Origin: Metabacillus sediminilitoris
GTDB lineage: Bacteria; Bacillota; Bacilli; Bacillales; Bacillaceae
DNA length: 64,000 nt
Assembly (NCBI RefSeq): GCF_009720625.1
Contig: NZ_CP046266.1
Location: 2,117,501-2,181,500, forward strand
Direction of reading: 5' to 3'
Part shown: in pieces, positions 1 through 9,666 of the stretch
Numbering within the stretch: the first letter of the stretch is position 1
Layout: each line of letters starts with the position of its first letter
Made by a program: the position numbers and the translations under genes
The notes under the pieces: model-generated
The model's database searches: none
Told to the model about the DNA's origin: nothing
What the model saw: the letters and a program-made list of their open reading frames with translations, nothing else

Positions 1-525
1 CTTGCAAAAGTATTTAATAAGGATAAGGATAAGGATAAGGAAAAGGGGGGACACAGAACAATAGTCATTTACATAAAGAGGGAAATAGAAAATCCGTTGG
101 TTAGACGATATGAAAAACATCATTGAATAACGAACAGGTAACGGAGCTTCCTGTGCTTATACACATACTCCAAAGTGCAGTGTTTGTCATTTTCCTCCCT
201 AAAAAATGAAACCGCTAACAAAAAAGGATTGATATTGCTGTTAATCATGCGGGTACCTGCGGCCGGGTGGATTTAACGAACAGCCCAGATGATATCTTGA
301 TCCTGGATTTAGGCACCAATTTACGAGGCACCTTTATATTCACCCGGTTAGTCATCCATCCCATTTTAAAGGATAGCAATGAAACAATCGTATCGTATAC
401 CTACTACTCTAGCGAAACGAGGATATTTAGTTTAGGTAATGAACTTCCTGGATGGAAGAAGAACTGAATTAGCATTCTTCAATTTTAGTAATAACAAAGT
501 TAAATCTAAAAAGGGGGTAGGGAGT
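1..525. other. Upstream region of TRAP operon with possible gene remnant
   Basis: No complete gene is visible. Near position 20 there is a short tandem array of the hexamer GGATAA. From about 246 to 467 a + strand frame stays open and ends in a protein-like stretch (residues such as FTRLVIHPILKD), which may be the 3' end of a decayed gene; I do not recognise it. The true start of the next gene is at 526. Confidence 0.4.
207..220 (+). promoter_or_regulatory. Candidate CcpA cre site
   Basis: TGAAACCGCTAACA fits the catabolite-responsive element consensus TGAAANCGNTNNCA. It lies about 300 bases before the TRAP transporter operon, so carbon catabolite repression of that operon is a reasonable inference. 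No promoter was firmly located next to it. Confidence 0.4.
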
Positions 526-1554
526 ATGAAATTAAAAAAGGTGGCACTTCTCATTATGAGCGCTTTCCTTTTGTTGCTAACAGCGGGATGCGGTACAGTA
601 AGCACTGGTGCTGCAAAAGAAAAAGGCAACTATAATTTGAAATTATCCATTACAACTTCTGAATCTTCTACGTGGTATATGGGTGCAAAACTTTTTGCAG
701 ATGAGGTAGAAGAAAAAACGGAAGGGCGGATTAAAGTAAAAATATACCCGAATGAACAACTTTCAGCTGGTGATCCAGGGAAGGGCGTGGAAATGTTAAT
801 GAAGGGCTCTACTGACATCAGTTTCCATTCTCCAATTATTTATTCGGTTTTTGAAAAGCGGTTAGGAGTCGTTACGGCACCGTTCCTATTCAAAAAATTA
901 GAAGAAGCTGACAGAGCGATGAATGGGGAAGGCGGAGAAGCGTTAAAAGAGATTCTAAAGGAAAATGAAATCCAACTTCTGGGTTTTGGGGAAAGCGGTT
1001 TCAGACAAGTGACGAATAATGTCCACCCAATTAAAGAACCTGAGGATTTACAAAATCTAAAAATACGCATACCAGGTATTAAAATGTATACAGATTTGTG
1101 GAGAAACCTTGGAGCTGATCCGACCGCCATGTCATTTTCAGAAGTGTTTACTGCCTTGCAGCAAGGAACCATTGATGGGCAGGAAAATCCAATTGATGTG
1201 ATTAAATCCTCAAAACTTGAAGAAGTCCAAAAATATTTAAGCATGTGGAATTACTCCTATGACCCGCTTATATTTGGGATGAATAAAGAAAAATTCGACA
1301 GCATGCATCCGGAAGATCAAAAGATCCTTCTAGATGCAGGAAAAAAAGCAACCAAATTCCAAATTGAAAAGGCACGTGAAACAGAACAAAAACAAATTGA
1401 AGAACTAAAGGCTGCCGGAATGGAACTCTACTATCCTAATGATGAAGAAATCGAAGCGTTCAGAAATGCTTCGGAAAGCATCTATCAAAAATACGAACCC
1501 GTTTGGGGCAGTGAATTACTAGATAAATTTCAGCAGAGTTCAGAGGGGAGATAA
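526..1554 (+). CDS. dctP: TRAP transporter substrate-binding lipoprotein DctP
   Basis: This is the extracytoplasmic solute receptor of a tripartite ATP-independent periplasmic transporter. The start at 526 follows the strong site GGGGGTAGGGAG and gives 342 residues. The N-terminus is a lipoprotein signal: a lysine-rich start, a hydrophobic core and a lipobox LLTAGC with the lipidated cysteine near residue 22, so the receptor should be anchored outside the membrane. The remainder matches the DctP family, with the conserved central block containing RIPGIKMY and later GTIDGQENP. It is the first gene of dctPQM, three bases before dctQ. The glcDF genes immediately downstream suggest a 2-hydroxycarboxylate such as glycolate or lactate as substrate; that is inference. 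Confidence 0.9.
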   Translation: MKLKKVALLIMSAFLLLLTAGCGTVSTGAAKEKGNYNLKLSITTSESSTWYMGAKLFADEVEEKTEGRIKVKIYPNEQLSAGDPGKGVEMLMKGSTDISFHSPIIYSVFEKRLGVVTAPFLFKKLEEADRAMNGEGGEALKEILKENEIQLLGFGESGFRQVTNNVHPIKEPEDLQNLKIRIPGIKMYTDLWRNLGADPTAMSFSEVFTALQQGTIDGQENPIDVIKSSKLEEVQKYLSMWNYSYDPLIFGMNKEKFDSMHPEDQKILLDAGKKATKFQIEKARETEQKQIEELKAAGMELYYPNDEEIEAFRNASESIYQKYEPVWGSELLDKFQQSSEGR

Positions 1555-1557
1555 GCT

Positions 1558-2046
1558 GTGATGTCAAAGATCTTAAGCCGTATTGAAAATGTGCTGCTGG
1601 CTGTTACGATGCTTGTGATGTGTGTTATCACATTCGCGAATGTCATGTCACGCTATTTTTTCCATTATCCTTTATCTTTTACTGAAGAAATCACTGTGAA
1701 CCTTTTTGTACTCCTATCTTTTCTAGGTGCAGCTGTAGGGTTAAGGATGAACGCGCATCTTGGTTTTTCTCTTTTATTTGAAAAATCCGGGTTGTTATTA
1801 AAAAAAATCCTCATCGTATTTTCAACATCGGTTATTTCAATTGTATTCTTCCTACTGGTTTATTATGGGTTTGATATGATGATGTTTCAAATGGACAGGA
1901 ACTTGACAACTCCAGTATTAGGCTGGGAGCAATGGATTTTCTCCATGACACTCCCAATTGGAGGCCTGTTCTGTCTTTATCGTGCTATTGAATCTGGCAT
2001 CACCGGATGGAAATCATTAAAGGAAGAGGAGGAAACGCGCGCATGA
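1558..2046 (+). CDS. dctQ: TRAP transporter small membrane subunit DctQ
   Basis: The 162-residue protein has four predicted hydrophobic segments, as expected for the small TRAP permease subunit (DctQ family). A conserved early motif is visible in the stretch FANVMSRYFF near residues 24-33. It pairs with the large subunit DctM and the receptor DctP to import an acid with sodium. Its TGA stop overlaps the ATG of dctM (ATGA), which is typical of translational coupling. Confidence 0.88.
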   Translation: MMSKILSRIENVLLAVTMLVMCVITFANVMSRYFFHYPLSFTEEITVNLFVLLSFLGAAVGLRMNAHLGFSLLFEKSGLLLKKILIVFSTSVISIVFFLLVYYGFDMMMFQMDRNLTTPVLGWEQWIFSMTLPIGGLFCLYRAIESGITGWKSLKEEEETRA

Positions 2047-3395
2047 CAGCTATATTGTTATTTGGTCTATTTGCCATATTGGTTTTATTGCAGGTGCCGA
2101 TTGCCATTTCTTTAGCTGCTTCTTCTCTAGTCGTGTTATTTCTCAATTGGGGTCCTTCAAGCTTTACACTATTGCCAGATATTTTATATGCCAGTGTCTC
2201 AAAATTCACACTGCTATCCATACCATTTTTTATTCTTGCGGGTGTGATTATGGAATATGCAGGGATTTCAAAAAGGTTAATCAATTTTGCCTATGCATGT
2301 GTCGGCCATTATAAAAGTGGCATGATTTTTGTAACGGTTTTAACAGCAATATTCTTTGCGGCCATTTCAGGATCAGGACCAGCAACGGTTGCTGCAATTG
2401 GGGGCATTTTAATTCCTGCCCTGGTGAAAAACGGAATGAAAAAAGAGTCAGCTAGTGCTTTGTTAGCTAGTTCAGGAGCTATTGGCATCGTGATTCCACC
2501 AAGTATTGCCATGATTGTCTTTGCTATTGTAGCAGGTGGGCAATTGAACATTTCAATTGAAAGGCTATTTTTAGCTGGTGTTATTCCAGGAATACTGCTT
2601 GGAGTCGGCTTTATTGTTGCAGCAATATATGTAAGGAATAAGGATGTCTCGGTCATTACAGCAAAAGAACAAGAGAACATGAGTACGAAATTTGGAATTG
2701 TCGCTGGAGCATCAGATTTAGAAAAGACAAAAGATATCGCGCGTGCATTTAAAGATGCCATTTGGGGCTTGTTAATGCCAGTCATCATATTAGGCGGAAT
2801 TTATGGAGGTGTTTTTACACCGACAGAAGCAGCAGTTGTTGCAGTCTTTTACGGCTTCTTTGTAGGAGTTTTTATTTACAAAGATCTGAAGCTAAACACG
2901 ATTTATAAGATATTGTACGAAGCAGGTGCACAGACAGCGGTCATTATGCTCATCGTTAGCTCGGCGTCGCTCTTTGCATATATTATTACAACAGAGCAAA
3001 TTGCCCAATCCATGGCAGATTCAATGCTGGCTCTAAGCTCTAATCCAATTGTTATTTTGTTGCTTATCAATTTAATCTTACTTATTGCAGGTGCTTTTAT
3101 AGACGCTGTTTCAGCCTTTTATATCTTCGTACCGATTTTAACTCCAATCATTCTATCTTTGAATGTGGATCCGACCGTATTTGGTGTTTTTATGACTGTA
3201 AACTTAGCGATTGGGCTCTTTACACCGCCTGTAGGTGTTAATCTTTATGTTGCTAGCGGAATCGGCAGGGTGAAACTATATCAGATATCCAAAAGCACGC
3301 TTCCTTTTCTTATATCAGCCATTATCGTTTTGCTGTTAATTACATTTATTCCTAGTATTTCTACATACCTTCCTAATTTGTTAGGTGTGAAGTAA
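2043..3395 (+). CDS. dctM: TRAP transporter large permease subunit DctM
   Basis: The protein is about 450 residues with roughly twelve hydrophobic segments and belongs to the DctM/ion-transporter superfamily. Typical blocks are ISGSGPATVAAIG near residues 105-117 and GLFTPPVGVNLY near the C-terminus. An open frame extends upstream to 2007, but the ATG at 2043 overlapping the dctQ stop, preceded by AGAGGA-rich sequence, is the more likely start. It forms the sodium-coupled transport channel of the TRAP system. Confidence 0.9.
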   Translation: MTAILLFGLFAILVLLQVPIAISLAASSLVVLFLNWGPSSFTLLPDILYASVSKFTLLSIPFFILAGVIMEYAGISKRLINFAYACVGHYKSGMIFVTVLTAIFFAAISGSGPATVAAIGGILIPALVKNGMKKESASALLASSGAIGIVIPPSIAMIVFAIVAGGQLNISIERLFLAGVIPGILLGVGFIVAAIYVRNKDVSVITAKEQENMSTKFGIVAGASDLEKTKDIARAFKDAIWGLLMPVIILGGIYGGVFTPTEAAVVAVFYGFFVGVFIYKDLKLNTIYKILYEAGAQTAVIMLIVSSASLFAYIITTEQIAQSMADSMLALSSNPIVILLLINLILLIAGAFIDAVSAFYIFVPILTPIILSLNVDPTVFGVFMTVNLAIGLFTPPVGVNLYVASGIGRVKLYQISKSTLPFLISAIIVLLLITFIPSISTYLPNLLGVK

Positions 3396-3771
3396 ATAAA
3401 CAGAAAAAAGGCGTTGGCTTACACCTTATATACAACATTTAAAAGGTATTATCTGATTCAGACAGTACTGTAAACAGAGATTCATTGTATAAGGAAAGGG
3501 AGCATTCTTGATAGAGCCAAGTATAAATGTATATCGATAAATAGAAGAAAGGAAGTAGCTGCAAAATGACAGCTACTCCTTTTCTAAATAATTGAAGCGA
3601 TGTTTCCAATCCCAATACTAAGCAAAAACTAAGAATCTATATATCTAAATGGCTGTTATATTTGTTTCCTTACAGAAACATCCATAATTTTTTCCGGTTT
3701 ACTTGTCATCTTCTGAGCATTTATTAAATAGATCTAAATCAATAAAAGTCACACGATTAACAGGAGGGCTT
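3396..3771. other. dctM-glcD intergenic region
   Basis: No gene is seen. The region holds the hairpin at 3549-3584 and the ribosome binding site for glcD (GGAGGG before 3772). An open frame from 3703 joins glcD but lacks a good ribosome binding site. Confidence 0.5.
3549..3584 (+). terminator. Probable terminator after dctPQM
   Basis: An imperfect stem of about 12 bp (AGGAAGTAGCTG pairing with CAGCTACTCCTT) is followed by a short T-rich run. It lies between dctM and glcD, so glcDF may have its own promoter or depend on partial read-through. Confidence 0.5.
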
Positions 3772-5214
3772 ATGCAAACCACTGGAATGAAAAAAGACAG
3801 TAAAATTAGTCCTGTCATGAAAAAACAGCTCCAATCGATCGTAGGTGAAAAGTGGTATCTTGATAGTCCAAATGATTTGTATACGTATTCCTATGATGCT
3901 ACACCTATTTTTCAATCGATGCCAGATGCGGTTGTGATGCCGGGAACGACCAAAGAAGTTTCAGAAGTGTTAAAAATTGCAAATGAACATCAAATTCCGA
4001 TTATACCCAGGGGATCCGGAACGAACTTAGCGGCAAGCACGATTCCTGTTCATGGTGGAATTGTGTTGAATATGACGCGCTTTAATCAAATAATTGAAAT
4101 CGATCAAAAAAATTTAACAGCTACAATTGGTCCTGGTGTAGTTACCGCAGACCTTCATAATGCAGTAGAAGCAGCGGGTTTATTTTACCCGCCAGATCCG
4201 GGAAGCATGCGAATTTCTACGGTTGGCGGAAATATGGCACAGTGTGCAGGAGGCATGCGCGGTCTTAAATATGGGGTAACGAAAGATTATATTATGGGGC
4301 TTGAATATGTGCTGCCTTCAGGAGCGGTCTTGCGGTCAGGCGGGAAAAATGTGAAAGATGTAGCAGGATATGACATGACGAGACTTTTGGTTGGTTCTGA
4401 AGGAACTCTTGCTGTTATTACCGAGATTACCTTAAAACTCCTGCCTCTTCCGGAAACCAAACGAACATTAGTCGCTTACTTTACGAAACTAGTAGACGCA
4501 GCAAAAACGGTCGAAAAGGTCATTTCGTCTAAAATTATTCCAGCCACAATGGAATTTATGGATCAAGGGACCATGAAGGTCGTGGACGACTTTGCTAAAC
4601 TGGGTTTACCACTGGAAATGAAAGCGATGCTCTTGGTTGAACAGGATGGGCCAGAGGAATTGGTAACCCGTGATATTGAGAGAATTGCTGAGATTGCAAA
4701 ACAAGAAGGGGCCTCCATTGTTCAAGTATCAAAAACGATGGAAGATGGTGCCAGGTTACTTGCTGCTAGGAGGGCGGCTCTCTCTGCCCTATCTCGCTTA
4801 AGACCGACCACAATTTTGGAAGACGCAACCGTTCCCCGCTCCCGACTGGCAGAGATTGTCGAAGAGGTAGAACGCATCGCTGAAAAATATCAAGTCCAGA
4901 TTTGTACCTTTGGCCATGCAGGGGATGGAAATTTACACCCTACCTGTATGACCGACGAACGTGACAAAGAGGAAATACACCGAGTGGAACTAGCCTTTGA
5001 GGAAATCTTTCATACTGCCATACGACTTGGAGGGACGATTACAGGAGAGCATGGAGTTGGTCTTGCCAAGATGAATTATTTGCATTTGAAAGTCGGAGAA
5101 GGCGGCATTGAACTGATGCGACAGATCAAAGAAGCTTTTGACCCTAACAATATCATGAATCCCGGTAAGATCTTTGCCAATAGTGAACGTCGCAGGCTGG
5201 TGGTGAAAAAATGA
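3772..5214 (+). CDS. glcD: Glycolate oxidase subunit GlcD (FAD-linked oxidase)
   Basis: This FAD-dependent subunit oxidises glycolate or a related 2-hydroxyacid. The ATG at 3772 follows AGGAGGGCTT and gives 480 residues. The first half is an FAD_binding_4 domain with the RGSGTN motif and a GGNMAQCAGGMRG block. The second half is the FAD-oxidase C-terminal domain with FGHAGDGNLHP and the conserved end motif GEHGVGLAK. Its stop overlaps the start of glcF by ATGA, so the two subunits are coupled. No glcE is present, which is usual for the two-subunit Bacillus form. D-lactate is an alternative substrate. Confidence 0.88.
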   Translation: MQTTGMKKDSKISPVMKKQLQSIVGEKWYLDSPNDLYTYSYDATPIFQSMPDAVVMPGTTKEVSEVLKIANEHQIPIIPRGSGTNLAASTIPVHGGIVLNMTRFNQIIEIDQKNLTATIGPGVVTADLHNAVEAAGLFYPPDPGSMRISTVGGNMAQCAGGMRGLKYGVTKDYIMGLEYVLPSGAVLRSGGKNVKDVAGYDMTRLLVGSEGTLAVITEITLKLLPLPETKRTLVAYFTKLVDAAKTVEKVISSKIIPATMEFMDQGTMKVVDDFAKLGLPLEMKAMLLVEQDGPEELVTRDIERIAEIAKQEGASIVQVSKTMEDGARLLAARRAALSALSRLRPTTILEDATVPRSRLAEIVEEVERIAEKYQVQICTFGHAGDGNLHPTCMTDERDKEEIHRVELAFEEIFHTAIRLGGTITGEHGVGLAKMNYLHLKVGEGGIELMRQIKEAFDPNNIMNPGKIFANSERRRLVVKK

Positions 5215-6554
5215 GTGCAAATGCCAAAGCCACTGAGGCGAAGCCCTGTGAATCGATGAAATTAACCAAAACGGGCGAAGGGGTGCTGCGTAAATTCGAT
5301 ATGGATGAAATCATGAACTGTATGCATTGCGGATTTTGCTTACCTGCCTGCCCGACTTTTCGTCAAACAGGACTAGAATCCTATGGTCCACGCGGACGTA
5401 TTGCCTTGATGAAAGGAGTAGCCAACGAGAAACTGTCAATTGATCATGAATTCGAGAAAAATATGTTTGCCTGTTTAGGTTGTCGAGCCTGCGAAACGGC
5501 CTGTCCCGCAGGTGTCGCGTACGGAAGCTTAATCGAAACGGCTCGTGTAGTCATAGAGGAAAATAAAAAGAGTCAAGCCAAGCCACCGTTGGCTCGCAAA
5601 ATCGCATTTGAACACCTGTTTCCCCATCCGAAACGGATGGAATGGATGGGGACTGTATTATGGGCTGCCCAGGCAGCAGGCCTTCAAAACTTAGCGAGCA
5701 AAACCGGGTTAATCAAGGTTCTTCCCCGTCCGTTGGCTGAAATGCAAGAAGCGGTGGAAACAGTTGCTTCTCCCAAAGAAAGAAAGAAGCGGCAGCTAAA
5801 AATGAACGCCGAAAAGGAAAAACTCTTTACCGTTGGACTTTTCACCGGATGCGTGATGGATGTCATGTTCTATGAAACCAATCAGGCAACCGCCCGATTG
5901 TTAACAAAGGCAGGATGTGATGTAGTCTTTGTTGAAAATCAATCCTGTTGCGGTGCTCTGCATGCTCACTCAGGTGAAATGAATGGGGCGAAGGGACTGG
6001 CCAAACGAAATATTGAAGCGTTTGAGAAAGCGAATGTGGATTTTGTTGTCAATAATGCGGGTGGCTGTGGAGCTGCTTTAAAGGAGTACCACCATTGGTT
6101 CCATGATGAACCGGAATGGAAGGAGCGCGCCATGGCTTTTGTAGAAAAAATGCGCGATGCTAATGAATTACTCGCAGAATTGCCTCCTCTTTCATTTACC
6201 AAACCAATGAATGTTCGTATCACCTATCAGGACTCCTGCCATTTGGCTCACGGACAAGGCATTCGAAATCAGCCGCGTGAGCTCATTCGTAGTATTCCCG
6301 GAGCCCAATATGTTGAATTGCATCAGGCAGATAGCTGCTGTGGTTCTGCGGGAATCTACAATATGACCAATTATGATATGTCTATGCAGATATTGGACGA
6401 TAAGATGGAAGATGTAAAGAAAACAAAGGCTCACCTAATTGTTACATCTAATCCAGGTTGTTTGCTTCAAATGAAGCAAGGAATCATCCGCACGGGTATG
6501 CAAGATAAAATAGAAGCAATCCATATCATGGATTTATTAGCCAGAGCACTTTAG
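5211..6554 (+). CDS. glcF: Glycolate oxidase iron-sulfur subunit GlcF
   Basis: The 447-residue protein carries two cysteine clusters near residues 37-47 (CMHCGFCLPAC) and about 88-98 (CLGCRACETAC), each fit for a 4Fe-4S centre. Two CCG domains follow, visible as QSCCGALH and DSCCGSAG. It passes electrons from the GlcD flavin to the respiratory chain, probably at the inner membrane face. It overlaps glcD by four bases and ends the operon. Confidence 0.9.
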   Translation: MSANAKATEAKPCESMKLTKTGEGVLRKFDMDEIMNCMHCGFCLPACPTFRQTGLESYGPRGRIALMKGVANEKLSIDHEFEKNMFACLGCRACETACPAGVAYGSLIETARVVIEENKKSQAKPPLARKIAFEHLFPHPKRMEWMGTVLWAAQAAGLQNLASKTGLIKVLPRPLAEMQEAVETVASPKERKKRQLKMNAEKEKLFTVGLFTGCVMDVMFYETNQATARLLTKAGCDVVFVENQSCCGALHAHSGEMNGAKGLAKRNIEAFEKANVDFVVNNAGGCGAALKEYHHWFHDEPEWKERAMAFVEKMRDANELLAELPPLSFTKPMNVRITYQDSCHLAHGQGIRNQPRELIRSIPGAQYVELHQADSCCGSAGIYNMTNYDMSMQILDDKMEDVKKTKAHLIVTSNPGCLLQMKQGIIRTGMQDKIEAIHIMDLLARAL

Positions 6555-7000
6555 AATTAGGGAATAGGAGAGGGCCTCAGGATACATGCTTTAGATGCCT
6601 TTTTATATTGCTACTAGATTAATGAAAAGAAATAACTAAATCAGTAGAAGATTTCAATAGAATTATGAACGAAAGAAGCTGAGCAGAAAATTTGATAATC
6701 CTCAGTTTGTCGATAAAGGGGTTCGGAATGGTCTCATTCCGAACCTCTTAGGCTATGAAAAACAAGCAAGGTACATACAAATTTGCGACAATAACTTCAG
6801 CAAGGAAAGTATGTTTTGTTCTTTATATAGAAACAGCAAAGAAAAGCTAAAGGATAGATGTACTGCTTGTTCATGTCTATAATGGTTCAGATCGTATCAG
6901 ACTTCCTTTTGATGAAGTTTACATAAGCTTAAGTAGGCAGGGTTTTTTGCTTATTTTAAAGATAATTTGGATTGTATTAGTTGGTTTAACACGATGTCAT
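6555..7000. other. Convergent intergenic region glcF / lysR
   Basis: No gene is supported. The clear element is the hairpin at 6717-6748; the rest is AT-rich without recognisable coding. Confidence 0.5.
6717..6748 (+). terminator. Hairpin terminator after glcDF
   Basis: A 13-bp stem with one mismatch (arms AGGGGTTCGGAAT and ATTCCGAACCTCT) has a 6-base loop. There is little poly-T after it, but its place between convergent genes fits termination. Confidence 0.55.
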
Positions 7001-7903
7001 TTAACCTTTGCTATGCTTTCCGCAATCAATGAATTTTGTTGCTGTATCGAGAAATTGTTTAACTAAATTTGAATTTTCATTCGTTCGCCAGGCAAGACTC
7101 ATTTCTACACGTGGGGCTTCTTGTTCGATGTTCACATACGTGACATCCCGCACATGAAAATTCGATGTTGATCTTGGTACGATACTAATACCCAGTCCTG
7201 ACGCAACCAACCCTATTACTGTCTGTATTTCTTTCACACCTTGACGTATGATTGGGCTGAAACCAGCATCGTGACATTTTGAGATGACATCATCGTACCA
7301 ACTCGGCCAAATTTCCCTCTCCACCAATATGAATTGTTCCTTGCTCAGATCCTCCAATGAAATTGAAGCTCGTTGCGCAAATGGATGTAACTTCGGTACG
7401 ACAGCGATACATGACTCTTGATAAACTGACAAGAGTGATAAAAGCGGATCAAAAATAGGAGGTCTTACAAAACCAATATCAATTTCCTTATTATGAAATG
7501 CCTCAATTTGCATTGGTGTAGGCATCTCGTGAAGAATTAAATCTACGTTTGGAAACTGTTCCTGAAACCCCCGAACAATGATAGGAAGAATATCAAATGT
7601 TGCAGATCCAACAAACCCCACCACTAACCGTCCAACCATTCCATTTTGTGCCCTAAGTGCTGAAGCTTTAGCCTCCTCTAATTTGGTAAGAACGAGGAGA
7701 ACCTCTTGCAAGTAAATCTTTCCCGCATTTGTCAGCTCTACATGTCTTTTTGATCTCTCAAACAACTTTACTCCCAGTTCACTTTCAAGTTGTAAAATCT
7801 GTTGACTTAAAGGTGGCTGTGTCATCTGTAAACGTAATGCAGCACGACCAAAATGCAACTCTTCTGCCACAACAGTAAAATATTTAAGTTGACGCAGTTC
7901 CAC
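7001..7903 (-). CDS. LysR family transcriptional regulator
   Basis: The 300-residue protein starts with a winged helix-turn-helix of the LysR family (LRQLKYFTVVAEELHFGRAA, then TQPPLSQQI at residues 28-36) followed by a LysR substrate-binding domain. The start is GTG with AAGGAGT upstream. A palindrome at 7922-7940 sits next to the start and may be the autoregulatory operator. It is divergent from a decayed ORF and an EamA exporter, which it may control, as is common for this family. The effector is unknown. Confidence 0.85.
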   Translation of the reverse strand: MELRQLKYFTVVAEELHFGRAALRLQMTQPPLSQQILQLESELGVKLFERSKRHVELTNAGKIYLQEVLLVLTKLEEAKASALRAQNGMVGRLVVGFVGSATFDILPIIVRGFQEQFPNVDLILHEMPTPMQIEAFHNKEIDIGFVRPPIFDPLLSLLSVYQESCIAVVPKLHPFAQRASISLEDLSKEQFILVEREIWPSWYDDVISKCHDAGFSPIIRQGVKEIQTVIGLVASGLGISIVPRSTSNFHVRDVTYVNIEQEAPRVEMSLAWRTNENSNLVKQFLDTATKFIDCGKHSKG

Positions 7904-7921
7904 GGTCTTACTCCTTCCGAT

Positions 7922-7940
7922 TAAGTCGTTTTACGACTTA
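7922..7940. promoter_or_regulatory. Palindromic candidate LysR operator
   Basis: Perfect 8-bp arms TAAGTCGT and ACGACTTA are separated by three T residues, 18 bases upstream of the lysR start. The T-N-A symmetry and place fit a LysR-type binding site. Confidence 0.5.
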
Positions 7941-8008
7941 AAAATATGATTTTTATATATTAGACACTAATTGATTCCAGTTGTAAAGTTTTTTATAAAG
8001 GAAGGAAG

Positions 8009-8234
8009 ATGGAATGAAGAAAACAAATGGACTAGATTTCGTCAAAACCTTTATGCTGATCTTCGGTTGTTAGCTACCTGTGAAATTTGAGAACTGGTCG
8101 AGGAACGGACACACCTAACGACCGAGAAATTTAATTGGACTACGATCTATGGTTCTAGCACACTAGATAAAATTGTGAAACTCAAACGTTTGTTGAATGA
8201 TCTTCTTCAGACTTCTAAAAGAATAATTATTTAA
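8009..8234 (+). pseudogene. Decayed small ORF of unknown function
   Basis: An ATG at 8009 behind AAGGAAGGAAG would need a one-base shift to enter a frame that runs to a TAA at 8232-8234. That frame reads like real protein (FRQNLYADLRLLATCE, then TTIYGSSTLDKIVKLK) but holds one internal TGA. About 74 residues would be encoded. I do not recognise the family. It lies between lysR and the EamA gene and looks like a small gene lost by one frameshift and one nonsense change. Confidence 0.4.
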
Positions 8235-8251
8235 GGGAGAGAATTTTTCGT

Positions 8252-9139
8252 ATGAATGCTGCGATGGCCATTTTATGTCTGATATGGGGATTTAATTTTG
8301 TTATCATGAAATTAGGAAATGGCGTTTTTCCTCCTGGAGAGTTTGCTGCATTGCGATTTTTAACCGGTTCCTTCGTCCTCCTAGGTGTGTGTTTGATGAG
8401 AAAAATACCACTGCCAAATAAATCGGATTTCAAGTGGTTGGTTCTAGTTGGGCTGCTACAAACAACTTATTTTAATATTGCTATTCAACTATCGCTTAAC
8501 TACATTAGTGCAGGTCTTACATCTGTTTTGACCTACAGCATGCCGCTTTTTCTATCAATAATGGCACATAGGTGGATTCCCGGTGAACGGTTGACGGCAA
8601 GAAAGACGTTTGGAATTATAATAGGCATAGTGGGTTTGTTTCTTGCAATGAACATCCATTTAGGAGGATCCATTTGGACAGTGTTACTGGCACTAAGCTC
8701 CGCTATTTCTTGGGCTATAGCTAACTTGCTATATAAACTGAAATTAAAGCATTGTGATACCATTCAATTTACCACTTGGCAAATGACAATTGGAGCGATG
8801 GGATTATTGGTATATACTCTTTCATTTGAACACGGTGAATCGAATTGGGGATTCATGCCGGTCGTTTATATTCTGTTTTCCGGGGTTGTAGCCTCTGCCT
8901 TGGCTTTTGTCATGTGGAATCATATTTTGAGACATACAGAAGCAAGCAAAGCATCGATTTCGTTACTACTAGTTCCCATCGTGGGTGTCATTTCTGGATT
9001 CATATTTTTGGATGAAAACTTAAAAATAGCAACATTAGCAGGGATATTATTAGTACTGGTAGGAATATGGATTGTAAATAGTAAAAGTACTCACGAAACT
9101 TGTAAGGTAGAATCAAATGTTGTGAATAAAGGACTTTAG
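8252..9139 (+). CDS. EamA/DMT family transporter
   Basis: The 295-residue protein has about ten hydrophobic segments in two EamA repeats, each of about 135 residues. The start of repeat one (LIWGFNFVIMKL) and the C-terminal repeat (ALAFVMWNHILRHTEAS) are typical. Members export amino acids or other metabolites, or import nucleotide sugars; the substrate cannot be told here. It is divergent from the lysR gene, a frequent arrangement for inducible exporters. Confidence 0.85.
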   Translation: MNAAMAILCLIWGFNFVIMKLGNGVFPPGEFAALRFLTGSFVLLGVCLMRKIPLPNKSDFKWLVLVGLLQTTYFNIAIQLSLNYISAGLTSVLTYSMPLFLSIMAHRWIPGERLTARKTFGIIIGIVGLFLAMNIHLGGSIWTVLLALSSAISWAIANLLYKLKLKHCDTIQFTTWQMTIGAMGLLVYTLSFEHGESNWGFMPVVYILFSGVVASALAFVMWNHILRHTEASKASISLLLVPIVGVISGFIFLDENLKIATLAGILLVLVGIWIVNSKSTHETCKVESNVVNKGL

Positions 9140-9391
9140 ACGGAAAGACAATATCAAGTAAATTAACAATATTTAAATTTATGTATTAATTCTCGATCTT
9201 AGGATGATTTAGTTCTCAAACATATGAATTAATTAATATCAACTAGTCTCGAAGAATGTGAATTCAATTCTTTCTAGTCTCCAACTTTTGGGTGAGATCT
9301 ATCTGATTCGATAGATAATTTGTGGACTTTGAAACGGTCCAACTTGCAAAGTCTATCGAGCAAGAAATCATTCGTTCAGCATAGGGAAAGA
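9140..9391. other. AT-rich leader before the small toxin gene
   Basis: No coding sequence supported. The region presumably holds the promoter and structured leader of the toxin mRNA, but no clear -35/-10 pair was picked. Confidence 0.3.
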
Positions 9392-9514
9392 ATGGTGTCT
9401 GACAAGGTCAATTTTACCTTTAACGAGAATATAGTTTTGGAGCAAACCTTAATGCTCATGATAGCATTTGCTAGTTTAGTGTTGCCCATCATAACTTTTA
9501 GAGACAAAAAATAA
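9392..9514 (+). CDS. Putative holin-like type I toxin (Hol-Tox)
   Basis: The conserved core is the membrane peptide LMLMIAFASLVLPIITFRD ending in lysines, which matches the holin-like toxin family of Firmicutes in size and pattern (one transmembrane segment, charged C-terminus). The start is uncertain: ATG at 9392 gives 40 residues, while TTG at 9437 would give 25, the usual family length. The downstream sequence has the typical long structured 3' region (arms ATCACCCT and AGGGTGGAT at about 9514-9545) and a strong terminator at 9598-9640. In this family a cis-antisense RNA overlapping the 3' end neutralises the toxin mRNA; its promoter was not identified. Confidence 0.55.
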   Translation: MVSDKVNFTFNENIVLEQTLMLMIAFASLVLPIITFRDKK

Positions 9515-9597
9515 TCACCCTTGAGCTTAGCACGGCGATAGGGTGGATTATTTGCCAACATCACTGATTCCCTTGAAGAGAACCTAGCTATTTGTAT

Positions 9598-9640
9598 GAC
9601 TGTTTGGTGTTCTAGCACCGAACAGTCTTTTTTTTAGTTT
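9598..9640 (+). terminator. Strong terminator of the toxin mRNA
   Basis: A stem of about 12 bp (GACTGTTTGGTG pairing with CACCGAACAGTC, one wobble) has a short loop and is followed by eight T residues. Confidence 0.8.
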
Positions 9641-9666
9641 ATGCTTTTTCTTCTATATAAATCTAG

